DNA of 64,000 nt, taken from assembly GCA_018466975.1 (NCBI GenBank), contig CM031555.1, forward strand, positions 1,736,001 through 1,800,000. Direction: 5' to 3'. Origin of the DNA: Sparassis latifolia (Eukaryota > Basidiomycota > Agaricomycetes > Polyporales > Sparassidaceae). Both the position numbers and the translations under genes were made by a program. Position 1 is the stretch's first letter; every line of letters begins with the position of its first letter. Positions 23,101 to 33,373 of this stretch are shown here, one piece after another. The notes under the pieces are model-generated. The model worked only from the letters and a program-made list of their open reading frames with translations, was not told the origin of the DNA and ran no database searches.

Positions 23101-24332
23101 TTTAAAGAGTTAGAAAAAGAGATAAACAAGTAAGAGAACATAAATAGACACTATAATAGTATTTAACAAAGAGTTAAGAAAGGAACAGTAACAAGTGTTA
23201 GTATTTGTAATAGAAGCTTGTATATTATATTGTAGTGGACAGACTCATTATTTACAATTGAGGTTGAAGTAACAGCAAGCACCAATAGTGTAGTGGTTAA
23301 AGCATGTGTCTTGTGTAGCTTATATAAGCAAAACTCCAGGGGTTCAACTCTCACTGTGAACACTTCTTTTTCCAATTACAATGTGGCCGGCATTGTAATT
23401 GCCATTGCATTACAATGTGCCCAGTGTTATTACAATTACAATGGCTGATGAGTTGTGCACAATGGCCTGCCCAGTGTTGTGGGAAATTGTAATACAATGG
23501 TGGGAACCACAGCTGGCCACCATCACCGCTGCTGTCACTGCCGCGACCACCGGCACTACCTCATGCCGCCGTGCAAGAACAAATGCAACATGTTGCGCCA
23601 AGCGTGCGATCAACTCCTGCAGGCACGTCTGTGCCAGCAATCACCATCAACATCACAAACACCATGCCCGGTGCTGTCCCCAGTGCATACGGTATGCCTG
23701 CTCCGGCTGCATGCACATCTGCTGTAGTGGATCCCCCACTATTGCTGCCGCCATCAATTCCAGCAGCACCAGTGATGGCAGCGACTTTTCAACCCATGGC
23801 CTGATCGGCTGTGCATCATGCAGTCACGGTGCCCAGAAACTCCTCTGCACTGACATCGTCATCCACCCTGGTTCCTCGGGACTCACCCCTCGCTCCTCAG
23901 GCTCTAAAGTGGGCCACACTCGTGAGTAAGCACGGTGACGAGCAGCTCCATCGGCATGCACATTGGGACTTCAATGGTGAGTGGTTGCCGTACTACGAGT
24001 ACCAGCCAGTATGCCAGATCACAGACATATGGACGGAGTGGGCCAAGGGGATCGGAGGCTATCTGCCAGTGCGGTTGCTGTGTGAAGAATGGGGTGCAAA
24101 ATGGCGTCGGAACGTGCCTAAGTTGAAGACTGAGGCAAACTGTCGCATGAAAGTCATTCAGCTCATGGAGTCTCTGCAGATGAAGTGGAACTGGCACCTC
24201 GACATTGCACTACACTTTCTGCATGAAAAGTATGAGCCTCAGTACACCTCACACCAGTTCTGTGACTTCTTGAGGCATGACCATGGAGCGGGAGCCAAGT
24301 CTGTACTTGCGACGGCTGCATCTTACCCATAG
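20198..24332 (+). pseudogene. Crypton tyrosine recombinase with GCR1_C domain (Crypton 1)
   Basis: The order is a poorly conserved N-terminus (20240-20500), an HIRNYLSWW DNA-binding region, the GKSGIAQVISALENY segment (20830-21100), the catalytic domain (21140-22020) and a C-terminal GCR1_C domain with WTEWAKGIGG and LALHF-like motifs (23960-24332). Introns of 40-60 nt separate the pieces. Tyrosine recombinases cut and rejoin DNA through Arg, His-x-x-Arg and Tyr. Here the first Arg is Gln (AFQGDN against AFRGES in Crypton 2) and HxxR is HASW, although the Tyr (SCYDRELP) is kept. TAA interrupts at about 20685, more stops follow, and palindrome C1 sits in the linker. It is dead. Confidence 0.8.
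22762..23515. mobile_element. Palindromic tRNA-like element C1 (754 bp)
   Basis: The ends are CACCAGTGGTGGCC (left) and, in reverse, CAGCTGTGGTTCCC (right), bounded by a perfect 7-bp duplication gccacca (22755-22761 and 23516-23522). The arms of about 300 bp pair around a ~150-bp AT-rich loop (23063-23212). tRNA-like units point outward: minus at 23000-22915 followed by T5, plus at 23278-23363 followed by ttttt at 23367. A box gtgtagtggttaaagc, B box ggggttcaactc. The outer arms repeat attgtaat/attacaat motifs. C2 at 50228 is the same element inverted, identical in length and nearly so in sequence. It interrupts Crypton 1. Confidence 0.9.
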
Positions 24333-25735
24333 GCCCAGTTGTAGTAGTTGTAGCTTGGAAGCATCAGTTTTACAGTGCATCGCACAGAGGGAGGCTTGCA
24401 CGAGTAGCCAGGGGTTGTGAAGGCGAGACGCGGAGAGGGTCATGCACTCGTGCACGATGCACGTGAACTCCGAGCACCGCGGGCCCGCCACATCAAGCGA
24501 GCGCAAACTGACATTGAATGGGATGAGACGATGACGGGGGTGCAGGAGCGAGAGACTGCAATAATGGGTGCGCGAGCTGAGCAGGATCCGGTGGGCCAGT
24601 CGATCGCATAGGCCGGCACAGCGCGATATACGCAACACATCGGCAGGTGGGAAAAAGGGGATGGCCGGGGTGACCACCACGGATACACCGTGTACCAGCC
24701 CAGCGATCGGAGTGCCTGGATTGGCCGCGGCTGGCAGCGTGGCCCGAAAAGGTGCTGCTTACGCGAGGTCACCCACTTACATGAGGTCACTGGCCGGTGG
24801 CCACCAGGGCTGTGGTACATAGAGTATATTATGGGTCACCGCTCCACCCCAGTGACCACAGTGGTGACCCCCCCTAAAAGGAATCGAAGGGTCACCAGCC
24901 CTGTACACGCTGGTTGTCAGGACTCGGCTGGTGACCCCCCCCAAAAGCGGCAAGCGCGCTCAGGCGGATTCGGTGGGCGCCCAGGGCAACAAGGCTCATG
25001 TGCACCTAACACGTCGCGACCCACCCCCCACACTGTGATGTTGCCATCGCATCGTTGTCACCACTGCCATCACCGCCCTCCAGCAGTTCCAGCCTCTTCC
25101 AGCGGTCCTAGCCTTTTCTCTCACGCCCCTCACGCGAGCCCAAGCCGAGGCAACAAACGCAGCTGAGGCAACGTCAAGCAGCGCGTTCACCCCCAATACT
25201 CGACGCCTGACCTGTGCAGGCCCATCCCACATGCGGCCAGCTGAACCCTTCAAAACTGTCTCACCCAACGGCAAAAGGGAGCAGGCAGTCACTTCATTTT
25301 CCTGGAGGCAAGAACGATGAGCATCAGATGGGCCGACACGCTCGTCCCTCACGCTCGCGGCCAGTGAACACGTCGGTGAGCATCATGTTCACTCTCGCAG
25401 CACGCGTTGTTCGCACACTCAGCGGCGCCCGCCCTCTGTCAAAGCGCGTGAACTTGAAACTGGCCATGCCGTATTCTTAGGCGCGTGCCGCCCTGCAACC
25501 TCCCCGTCTTCGTCTTCTCCGTATTGTACATCTTATCTGTCTTAATTCCCATTTCTCCTGTGACTGAAGAAAACACGGCCACTGTACACACTCAATTCGC
25601 GGCTGCCAGTGACGCCAGCAGTGCGTCTTTCTACCGTACGAACAGATTTAATTTTTCTTTGGCTGCCATTTATCCCGCCACCTTCGCGGCCTGCCTCGTG
25701 TTGTGACCATTGAAATTTCCTGTGGTGATCGCACC
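24333..25735. other. GC-rich interval downstream of Crypton 1
   Basis: Contains ggtcacc-rich stretches (24780-24950), including ggtcaccagccctgtacac, but no frame of known family. Before the hAT2 insertion this sequence ran directly into 32991, so it is the distal upstream region of Crypton 2. Confidence 0.4.
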
Positions 25736-28700
25736 CCGTCGCATAGTGCAGAGCAAGGGTGTACCCTCGGGTGTCCCAAGGTGTACCCGTACCCGTACCC
25801 ATGCGGGTATCATACCCTTGCCCATGGGTACGGGTATCCCACGGGTTTCACGGGTTCCCACGGGTTTATGTACCCTGAGGGTAGATCTGTGGACCTTTGG
25901 TGCATTCAACATAGTATAGAGCTATCTAATCCCAAAGAATGTTATCCCACCCATCCTCAAGGCCATCATCATCCTCTTGAGCCTCAGGGAGAGAGACAAC
26001 AGCCAAGACATCAGTATCATGTACAAACCCCAGTCGGCTCCACTCCGCAAGACACAGAAGAGCACGGATAGACTCTGCGGAGAGACCATTTCGCAAATGT
26101 GGTAACAATATGCGCCCCTTGCTGAAGATGCGCTCAACGTCAACAGACGTGGCTGCAGATAAGTGCATCAGTGGGTTGTAATGCAATCGGAGATCAGGAG
26201 ACACCTACCGGGAATGGTAAGATAACTCATGGCCATCCGCGATAGATGAGGGAACTCCTTGCACCGCGCGTACCACCAGCCAAGTGTGTCATCGTCGACA
26301 CGCTCCGTGTCAGCATCGAGATAGCATTCGAGCTCATCACGATTGTCTTCGCCCTTGGAGACATTCGTGTTCAGGAGGTTGTCGAACATGTTGCTAGATG
26401 GCTGAGGGGATGGCGATGGAACGTGTCGTGTGTGCATTCGAAATCAGCAACAATCGCAAACGATGGGGGTGGACTTACTGTGCGTTCCGATTGCTTCATC
26501 TGAGTAGGCTCGGCATTCACTGCACATTGTGCATAAGCAGGGTCATACTCTTCGCGGACCAGCGCCCTCGCTGTCGTGATCCATTCCACCTGCCAACTGG
26601 CATTCCGGAAGTACTGCAGTTTGTGGGAGGGGTGTAGCACTATCGTTGTATTGTAGTTAGTGTATAATGTTGAAAGCTACCAATTGGAAACTCACCCATT
26701 GCGATGCGGTACACGTTGGAAGGATCAGTCTTGTCGTAGTAGCGATTCAGCATCTTCTTCGCCATCCCGAGGGCAGCGCGGATACAGGGCTCATAGTCGG
26801 AGTCGAGAGAGTCATTCGTCAGCTTCTCATCGATGATATCCATGGCTGGAATGACCATGAGTAAGCTAGGTGTGTCGCACGAGAAGTACAAGGTTGCATC
26901 GTTGAAGACCTGGTGGCGGGCGTGAGGAGGAGGCGTGGTGATAGTCACATGTGACTCACCTTGAGGACGTCACACAGCTGTTTCGCTATCTCCCATTCAT
27001 CGTCGTCCATCTCATATCTTCGCAGCTCCATCGCTCTGTCTCCTGTCATCTCATCGACTGCCAGCCAGTACTCCAGTGCAAATTCCAACATCCGGAAGGT
27101 CGAGTTCCATCGCGTGACGACATTCCGAGGCATCTTTCTCTCTGCCAGCTCCAAGTCTGCCAGCACCTTCAACCAAGCTGGCAAGAGCTTCGTTGACGAG
27201 TGTATGATCGCAGACGCGATCTTACGCAACTGTGCAAAGGCAGTCAAGCCAAGGTGAGTGCACAACATATGTGATATGGAATTCACCTTAACAAGAACGA
27301 GCTTAACAGGCCACACACTCGCATCGAGCGCTGTGCGAGCCTCCACGGACATCCCCTCGCGTTCATCCTGGAGGCCCTCAATATCATCCGGTGGCTCCCC
27401 CTCCTCACCTCCTTCTCCCACTCCGAGTTCCAAATCCTTCGCCAGCTCACGAAGGGCATTTTCAGCGTCATCGAGTGCCGCATCAGCTCCATTCTGCGGG
27501 ACGTCGAACTGGCGCAGCAGGCTTTTGGCCACGAGATTAATGATGTGGTCGAAACATCGCGCACGGTTTGCCTGGCCTTGGAACGACTCGATCAACTCGG
27601 CGGGCTCGTCGATCATGACATCGTTTGGCGATGCATTGTCCGTGGTGATGCCAAGCATCTAATCCTCTGGTGAGTAATTCCTCACAATTTGAGTGCCTCA
27701 GTGAATATTGACATACCTTTATAGCAATTTTGAAATCATCCACCATCTTCGCAAATGCAGCGGCAAGGTTGACACCACTATGGGAGTCCGCGACTTCGAC
27801 AACATCGAGGACCATTCGGAGTGGCACGCCCTTATGCTGCAAGTGGACCGTGAACGCGACGATTGCCTTATGGTTCGGCGAGGTTCAAGCATCGGTGGCG
27901 AAGCTCAACTCGCCATCGTACTCCTGCAGGTGAGTGTCAGACTTCATCTTTGTCAGTTATGAAAGATAATCTTTTCTATCAATAAGTAGCAAATTTTCAT
28001 GAGAATCGCTACTTTTAAGTAGACTTATTTGTAGGTGCATAGATTAACTCAGGATAATCTTAATATAATATTTCAGATAATCTTTCAGATAATCTTCTGG
28101 ATAATCTGAGAATAATCTGAAGATTAGCAACAAAATACAATTTTAACTCTGACACCAGCCAGGATTGAACCCTGGACCTTAGGTTGATTTTATAGAATAT
28201 AATTCCAAGTGACACTTTAGACCACTTGACCATTAGGCCATACATCACAACTATCTTATATTAAATTAGACATCTTTTTCTTGAAAAAGACTTAGCCAAA
28301 TTCTGTCTATTAGAAAAGAGTAAGTAAAAGACACTTGACGTTTATCATAGATAGACAAGACTTATAAACAAACATTACTCTGAGTCTTATAGTCTTTTCT
28401 AATGCTTGCAGCCTTTATATAATGTAGTACAATATGTAATAAATAGAATATATGTTTCTACAGTTACTTCAGCAAAACAGAACTTTGCTATACAATTAGA
28501 AGATAGCTATAAAGATCTTGTATATATAAGTGCTCAGTCTATCATATAATAGACTCTAGAGTATAAGCCTAAAATGAACAAATAAAATACTGTCTCTCAA
28601 TAACTTGTTATATATTATAGATGACTATATTAAGATACTTCATGGTACTGCATGATAGTTTACAAAAACTATAAGCTGTAGAACAAGACTATAATAAGAT

Positions 28701-28960
28701 GCAGAGTACTGTTTGTCTATAAGTCTTGTCTATCTATGATAAACGTCAAGTGTCTTTTACTTACTCTTTTCTAATAGACAGAATTTGGCTAAGTCTTTTT
28801 CAAGAAAAAGATGTCTAATTTAATATAAGATAGTTGTGATGTATGGCCTAATGGTCAAGTGGTCTAAAGTGTCACTTGGAATTATATTCTATAAAATCAA
28901 CCTAAGGTCCAGGGTTCAATCCTGGCTGGTGTCAGAGTTAAAATTGTATTTTGTTGCTAA

Positions 28961-31534
28961 CCAAGGGCAGACAAGCCGAGGGCATGATTACAAAGAAAGA
29001 CAAAGAAGGAAATTTGCTTATATAAAGTAGAGCGTCTAGAACTGTATATATACAGAAATCTATTTTAGGACATGTAATCACGCTCCGACGCATCTTGACC
29101 CGCCATCACTACCTTCCTATTTGGGAACCAAGGCGCGATTTCTAACAGGTTATGAGCCCCATGCCAACAAGTATATTTTTGTTGGATACATGGACGGACC
29201 CAAAGCCATCAAATATTATGATGCGTACACGCGCCAGATTAAAATCTCGCGTAATTTCCAATTTTCTTCGAATTCCCCGGACCATTTGCCCGGCAACGCG
29301 CCTCACGTGCCACAAGAGCAAATAGGATCTGACGTACCTATCCTCACAGCACAGCGTGAGGGGGAGCAAAATATATTTCCGGGCACTTTACCTAGCAATG
29401 CGTCAGATGTGCCGCATGCGGAAAGGAGGCCCAAAGTCCCAAACCTCACAACGACCGCAGACATGCAGCGCGAGGGGGAGTTAGGGACTTCCGCGCCACA
29501 GTCACCTGCCAAAAATCCGTGAAAGCGCAGACAGGATGATGATCCTGATCAACGCGAGGAAAGCGGGACGGACGCACCAAGCCAGCCCAGACGAACCAGA
29601 AGAAAGACAGTTCGGCATGATTACCGTCTAATGCACGACCCAGAGGCAGACGAAGATCTGGATAATGATCCAGATAAATCAAATGCTGAATTAGTCTATA
29701 TTGCGATAAGTGCCCACGGAAATGCGGATGCGGACGAGCCAAAGACGCTTAGTGATGCCAAGAGATCACTCGAGTGGCCCAAATGGGAACAGGCAGTCCA
29801 GACGGAACTCAATCAACTACAGGGTATGGAGACTTGGGAGTTAGTGGAACCTCCCGAAGATCGAAAACCCGTAGGAAATAAATGAGTTCTAGTTAAGAAA
29901 ACAAACAAAGAGGGTGAAATAATCAAATACAAAGCCCACCTGGTTGTGAAGGGACATTCTCAAATCCCAGGCATGGACTATACCGAGATGTTCGCGCCCG
30001 TAGTCCGCCTCGAAACCATTCGAGCTATCCTCGGGCTAGCTGCAATCTTAGATTGGGAGATCGGACAGATGGACGTGAAAGGCGCCTATCTTAATGGAAC
30101 TCTCAAAGAAGAAGTGTATATGCGGCAACCCGAAGGATACAGCGATGGAACATACCGCATATGTAAATTAAAGAAAACCCTCTACGGGCTAAAGCAGTCT
30201 GGCCGAAATGGAATATCGTGCTGAACCGCAAGTTACTAGATGCGGGATTCAAGCGCCTATTCTCGGATCCATGTGTGTACATTCGGATCAAAGGTGATAA
30301 GATAGAAATCGTCACCGTTTGGGTAGACGACCTATTAATATTCACCAATGATTGCGCACTGATGGACCAATTGAAGAGGGAACTCCGAAATATGTTCGAA
30401 GTTACCGACCTTGGCGAACCCCGAAAAATTGTGGGGATAGAAATTGAGAGAGACCGTTCAAAGCGGACAATCAAAATCTCTCAGACAAAATATATTGAGT
30501 CTATCCTACACAAGAATGGGCTTACGAATGCCAACATGGTCGGGATGCCTCTTGATCCAAATACAGTGCTTGAAAAAGAAGAACCCAAAACTGATGACGA
30601 ATGCGACCGAGACAACGGATATGCATCGCTCGTCGGATCACTGATGTACGCGGCAATTGCCACGAGACCAGACATTGCTCACGCCGTGCAACGGCTTAGC
30701 TCATTTACTGCCAATCCCGGAATGGCTCATTGGACTGCTGCTAAATGTGTCCTTCGCTATCTATCCGGAATGCGAGAACTTGGAATAATCTACGGGCCAA
30801 TTGCAGATGTCAAGCCCGAAGATCAATCCATATTTGTGGGCTACTCAGATGCAGACTATGCGAACAATATCCGAGATCGCAAATCAATCTCGGGATATTT
30901 ATTTAAATTAGGAAATGGCACGATCACATGGAGCTCAAAGAAGCAAACCACGGTCACGTCATCCACCACGGAAGCCGAATACATGGCATCCGCCGAAGTG
31001 GCAAAAGAAGCCGTGTGGCTCCGAACACTATTCAAAGAAATAGGTTTCGAGCAACAAGATCCTACAATTTTATTCGAGGATAATACAGCGGCGATCTCAA
31101 TCGCACGTGATCCCCAATTCCACGCGAAATCAAAACATTTTGATGTAAAGCATCATTATGTGCGCGAAAAATTGAGGGATAAATATATTGATATCCACTA
31201 CTGTCCCACGGAGGACATGATAGCGGATATCCTAACAAAGTCACTCCCTAAGCCGAGGCACGAGAAGCTCACAAAGAAGCTCGGAATGCCCATCGGCTTG
31301 AGGGGGAGTGTTGGAAAGTAGCGCCCAAATTTCTGGAGCTCCAGAAATTGGGGAGCGCCCAAGGGCAGACAAGCCGAGGGCATGATTATAAAGAAAGACA
31401 AAGAAGGAAATTTGCTTATATAAAGTAGAGCGTCTAGAACTGTATATATACAGAAATCTATTTTAGGACGCGTAATCACGCGCCCCGACGCATCTTGACC
31501 CGCCATCACTACCTTCCTATTTGGGAACTAAGGC
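28961..31534 (+). mobile_element. Ty1/copia element, truncated at both ends
   Basis: Two copies of an LTR share ccaagggcagacaagccgag and tatatacagaaatctatttt. The left copy (28961-29147) lacks the first ~52 bp. The right copy (31309-31534) begins properly with TGTTGGAAA after a purine tract (agggggag) but lacks the last ~12 bp (…tttctaaca). No target duplication flanks the insertion in palindrome E. The right LTR starts with a near-perfect palindrome around tttctggagctccagaaa. The interior lacks gag, protease and most of integrase. Confidence 0.85.
29152..31321 (+). pseudogene. Copia pol: integrase tail, reverse transcriptase and RNase H
   Basis: The pol begins inside the integrase C-terminal region (IFVGYMDGPKAIKYYD). 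The reverse transcriptase runs from QMDVKGAYLNG through the active site WVDDLLIF (about 30330), then RNase H with GYSDADYA, SSTTEAEYMA and MIADILTKSLP. The frame breaks at TGA (29521), TGA for the usual Trp in NKWVLVKK (about 29884) and a one-base deletion near 30205 in LKQSGRKWN. From 30218 to 31321 it is open (367 codons). It is relatively young but cannot move by itself. Confidence 0.9.
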
Positions 31535-33024
31535 GTCTTCAGATTTATTCTCAGATTATCCAGAAGATTATCTGAAAGATTATCTGAAATATTATATTAA
31601 GATTATCCTGAGTTAATCTATGCACCTACAAATAAGTCTACTTAAAAGTAGTGATTCTCATGAAAATTTGCTACTTATTGATAGAAAAGATTATCTTTCA
31701 TAACTGACATCACTGCAGACTTACCCCTTCTTGCATACTGATCACTGACCTGCAGCATCTTCGCGACGCATGCCCGACAGCGCGCAAATACTTTGTGCAC
31801 ATCTCGTGCTACTGTCCAGCGCGAGGGGATCCAATATTCTGGCCGACCCGTTTTCATCAAAGACTGGTATGCACGATCCTCAATGATCGTGAATGGGCGA
31901 AGGCTTTCTGAGACCCAGCGCACAATCTCCACCCTGGCATACTGCATTCAGCCACCAACAGACCCGACTGGCATTCACTGGAACTCACCGGGTCTTGGTG
32001 CGTGTGTGCTGGCGCGCAGAGTAAGTTACCTTCCCTTTCCCTTTGCGCTCGAATGCCGTGGTGATATCTCCTGACCGTCTGAACTTCTCAACAGATGGGC
32101 GCGCGTCAGCCACCATGTTCGTCTCATCAGCTGCTGCCAAAGCCTCCTCACCCCAGCACTTCCGGATATGTCTACGCATGTTCCCCGTCGACATTCGATC
32201 TCCTTTATCAAGCCATCGCTTCACCTTCGTCTTGCAGCCGTGGTTCGCGCAACAAAAAACATGTCCACGTACGCCCGCCTTATCTGTCTCAATAGTGACT
32301 TCAGGCTTATAGAAAGCATAGGCTGTCGCTGTCCAGTCTTTCTGCATCTCGCCTGTCCGCGTGCTTGGTAAGTCATCTTCGGTCATGATATTATCATAAG
32401 TTACTCACTCAGCTCTTCCTCAGGTGTCACCAATTCCTTCTTCTTTGCCCGGACCTTCTCCGTGGCCTCATTATCAGACTCGAAGATCTCAACAACATCA
32501 TCGTCATCGTCTGCATCCTCAACATGCGCGCGTCGATCGCGTTTCGGTGGTTCGACATCATCATCATCGTCTGCATCCTCAACACCCACGCGACGATCGC
32601 GTTTTGGTGGTTCGACATCCTTGGGGTGCAATCTCCGGTCGGGCGCAGATGGAGCTGCACCGGGATCCTGGCTGTCGATGCGCTGCTTCTTCCTTTGTGT
32701 GTTCTTTGATTGACTTCCACGACGTTTCAGCATGATGGTGATGGTACCGTTGCTTGGGTTTCTTTCGCCTTTATGTAGTCAATCTATATGCAGTATGTAG
32801 CTTATAAAATAAGGTTTTAGGCCATGTGCACTTGTGCGGCAGATTGGGCAAAGTCTAAGACTAATTAGTGCCTACGGGTATGTGGCGGGTATTAAGGGTC
32901 AGCAGACTGTGACCCCTACCTGTACCCGTGGATACCCTTACCCATGACCCTCACAGGTTGTCATAACCCTTGCTCTGCACTACCGTCGCAGCGTCCCTGA
33001 TCATGCCCTTCACACCGTCACCTT

Positions 33025-33060
33025 CACGCCATTGAATAAAAGGCCCCCGGCTTGTTCTCC
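33025..33060 (+). promoter_or_regulatory. TATA-box promoter upstream of Crypton 2
   Basis: ttgaataaaaggccccc at about 33032-33048 fits a TATA box. The Crypton 2 ATG lies about 330 bp downstream. The hAT2 target duplication ends only ~45 bp upstream, so that insertion separated the core promoter from its original upstream sequence. Confidence 0.35.
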
Positions 33061-33373
33061 CCCCAAACAGTGGTGCACGGCACGTCCGACTTGGGCAGTC
33101 AGAACGTTGAAAGATCCATAGCTCTACGTGGGTGTAAGTCTCTCCCCTTTTGGTCCTCAAGCATCCCCAACGATTCTAACTGCACTCGGGCAGAACTTCC
33201 CTCACTCTCCCAGCCACATCACTACAGGAGGCAGAGGCCCGCGAGAGCTCTGTTGTATCACTCAGACGTGGCATCCTGCACCACATCAAGGGCTTGCTGT
33301 GAAGATGCTCCATCTGCCTACACACCTCTGAACCTCTGTCCCATGCACTGAGGAATCTCAGCTGAGTCGCACA

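Larger units (their letters stand above)
27945..31715. mobile_element. Palindromic tRNA-like element E, split by copia
   Basis: The ends are CATCTTTGTCAG (left) and, in reverse, CAGTGATGTCAG (right), with a perfect 7-bp duplication cagactt (27938-27944 and 31716-31722). The outer arms are rich in gataatc. tRNA-like units point outward: minus at 28241-28150, plus at 28841-28933 with A box ggtcaagtggtctaaag, B box agggttcaatcc and T4 at 28949. The arms pair around an AT-rich loop near 28380-28720. The right arm is broken between gttgctaa (ending 28960) and tcttcag (from 31535) by the copia element. Confidence 0.88.
25926..32733 (-). pseudogene. hAT transposase with BED finger, hAT2, interrupted
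   Basis: In order on the minus strand: an acidic N-terminus with a duplicated DDDDDVEPPKRDRR block (32733-32401), a BED finger with CCANHGC and WLDKGD (32386-31985), the first catalytic part (31947-31730), then palindrome E with copia, the second part with FATDAW (27940-27700), the TTDNASPND and RWNSTF region (27658-26945), VIPAMDIIDE (26948-26640) and the hATC dimerisation domain with SVDVERIFSKGR (26204-25926). The pieces are well preserved, and canonical introns separate them. Apart from E the gene is the best hAT copy here. E lies in or next to an intron, so an intact relative elsewhere is likely. Confidence 0.88.
25744..32982 (-). mobile_element. hAT element hAT2 with perfect target duplication
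   Basis: The inverted ends TAGTGCAGAGCAAGGGT are identical on both sides and bounded by an 8-bp duplication ccgtcgca (25736-25743 and 32983-32990), the hAT length. The subterminal zones (25760-25880 and 32870-32960) are packed with acccgtaccc/gggtacggg repeats, probable transposase-binding sites. The 7.2-kb span includes palindrome E and a copia element; the hAT itself is about 3.5 kb. Confidence 0.95.

Noticed and set aside
28060..29030. ORFs of 62 and 64 residues with the same start (MMYGLMVKWSK) in element E
   Set aside because: They are the same palindrome arm read from both strands and overlap the tRNA-like units. No independent sign of coding.
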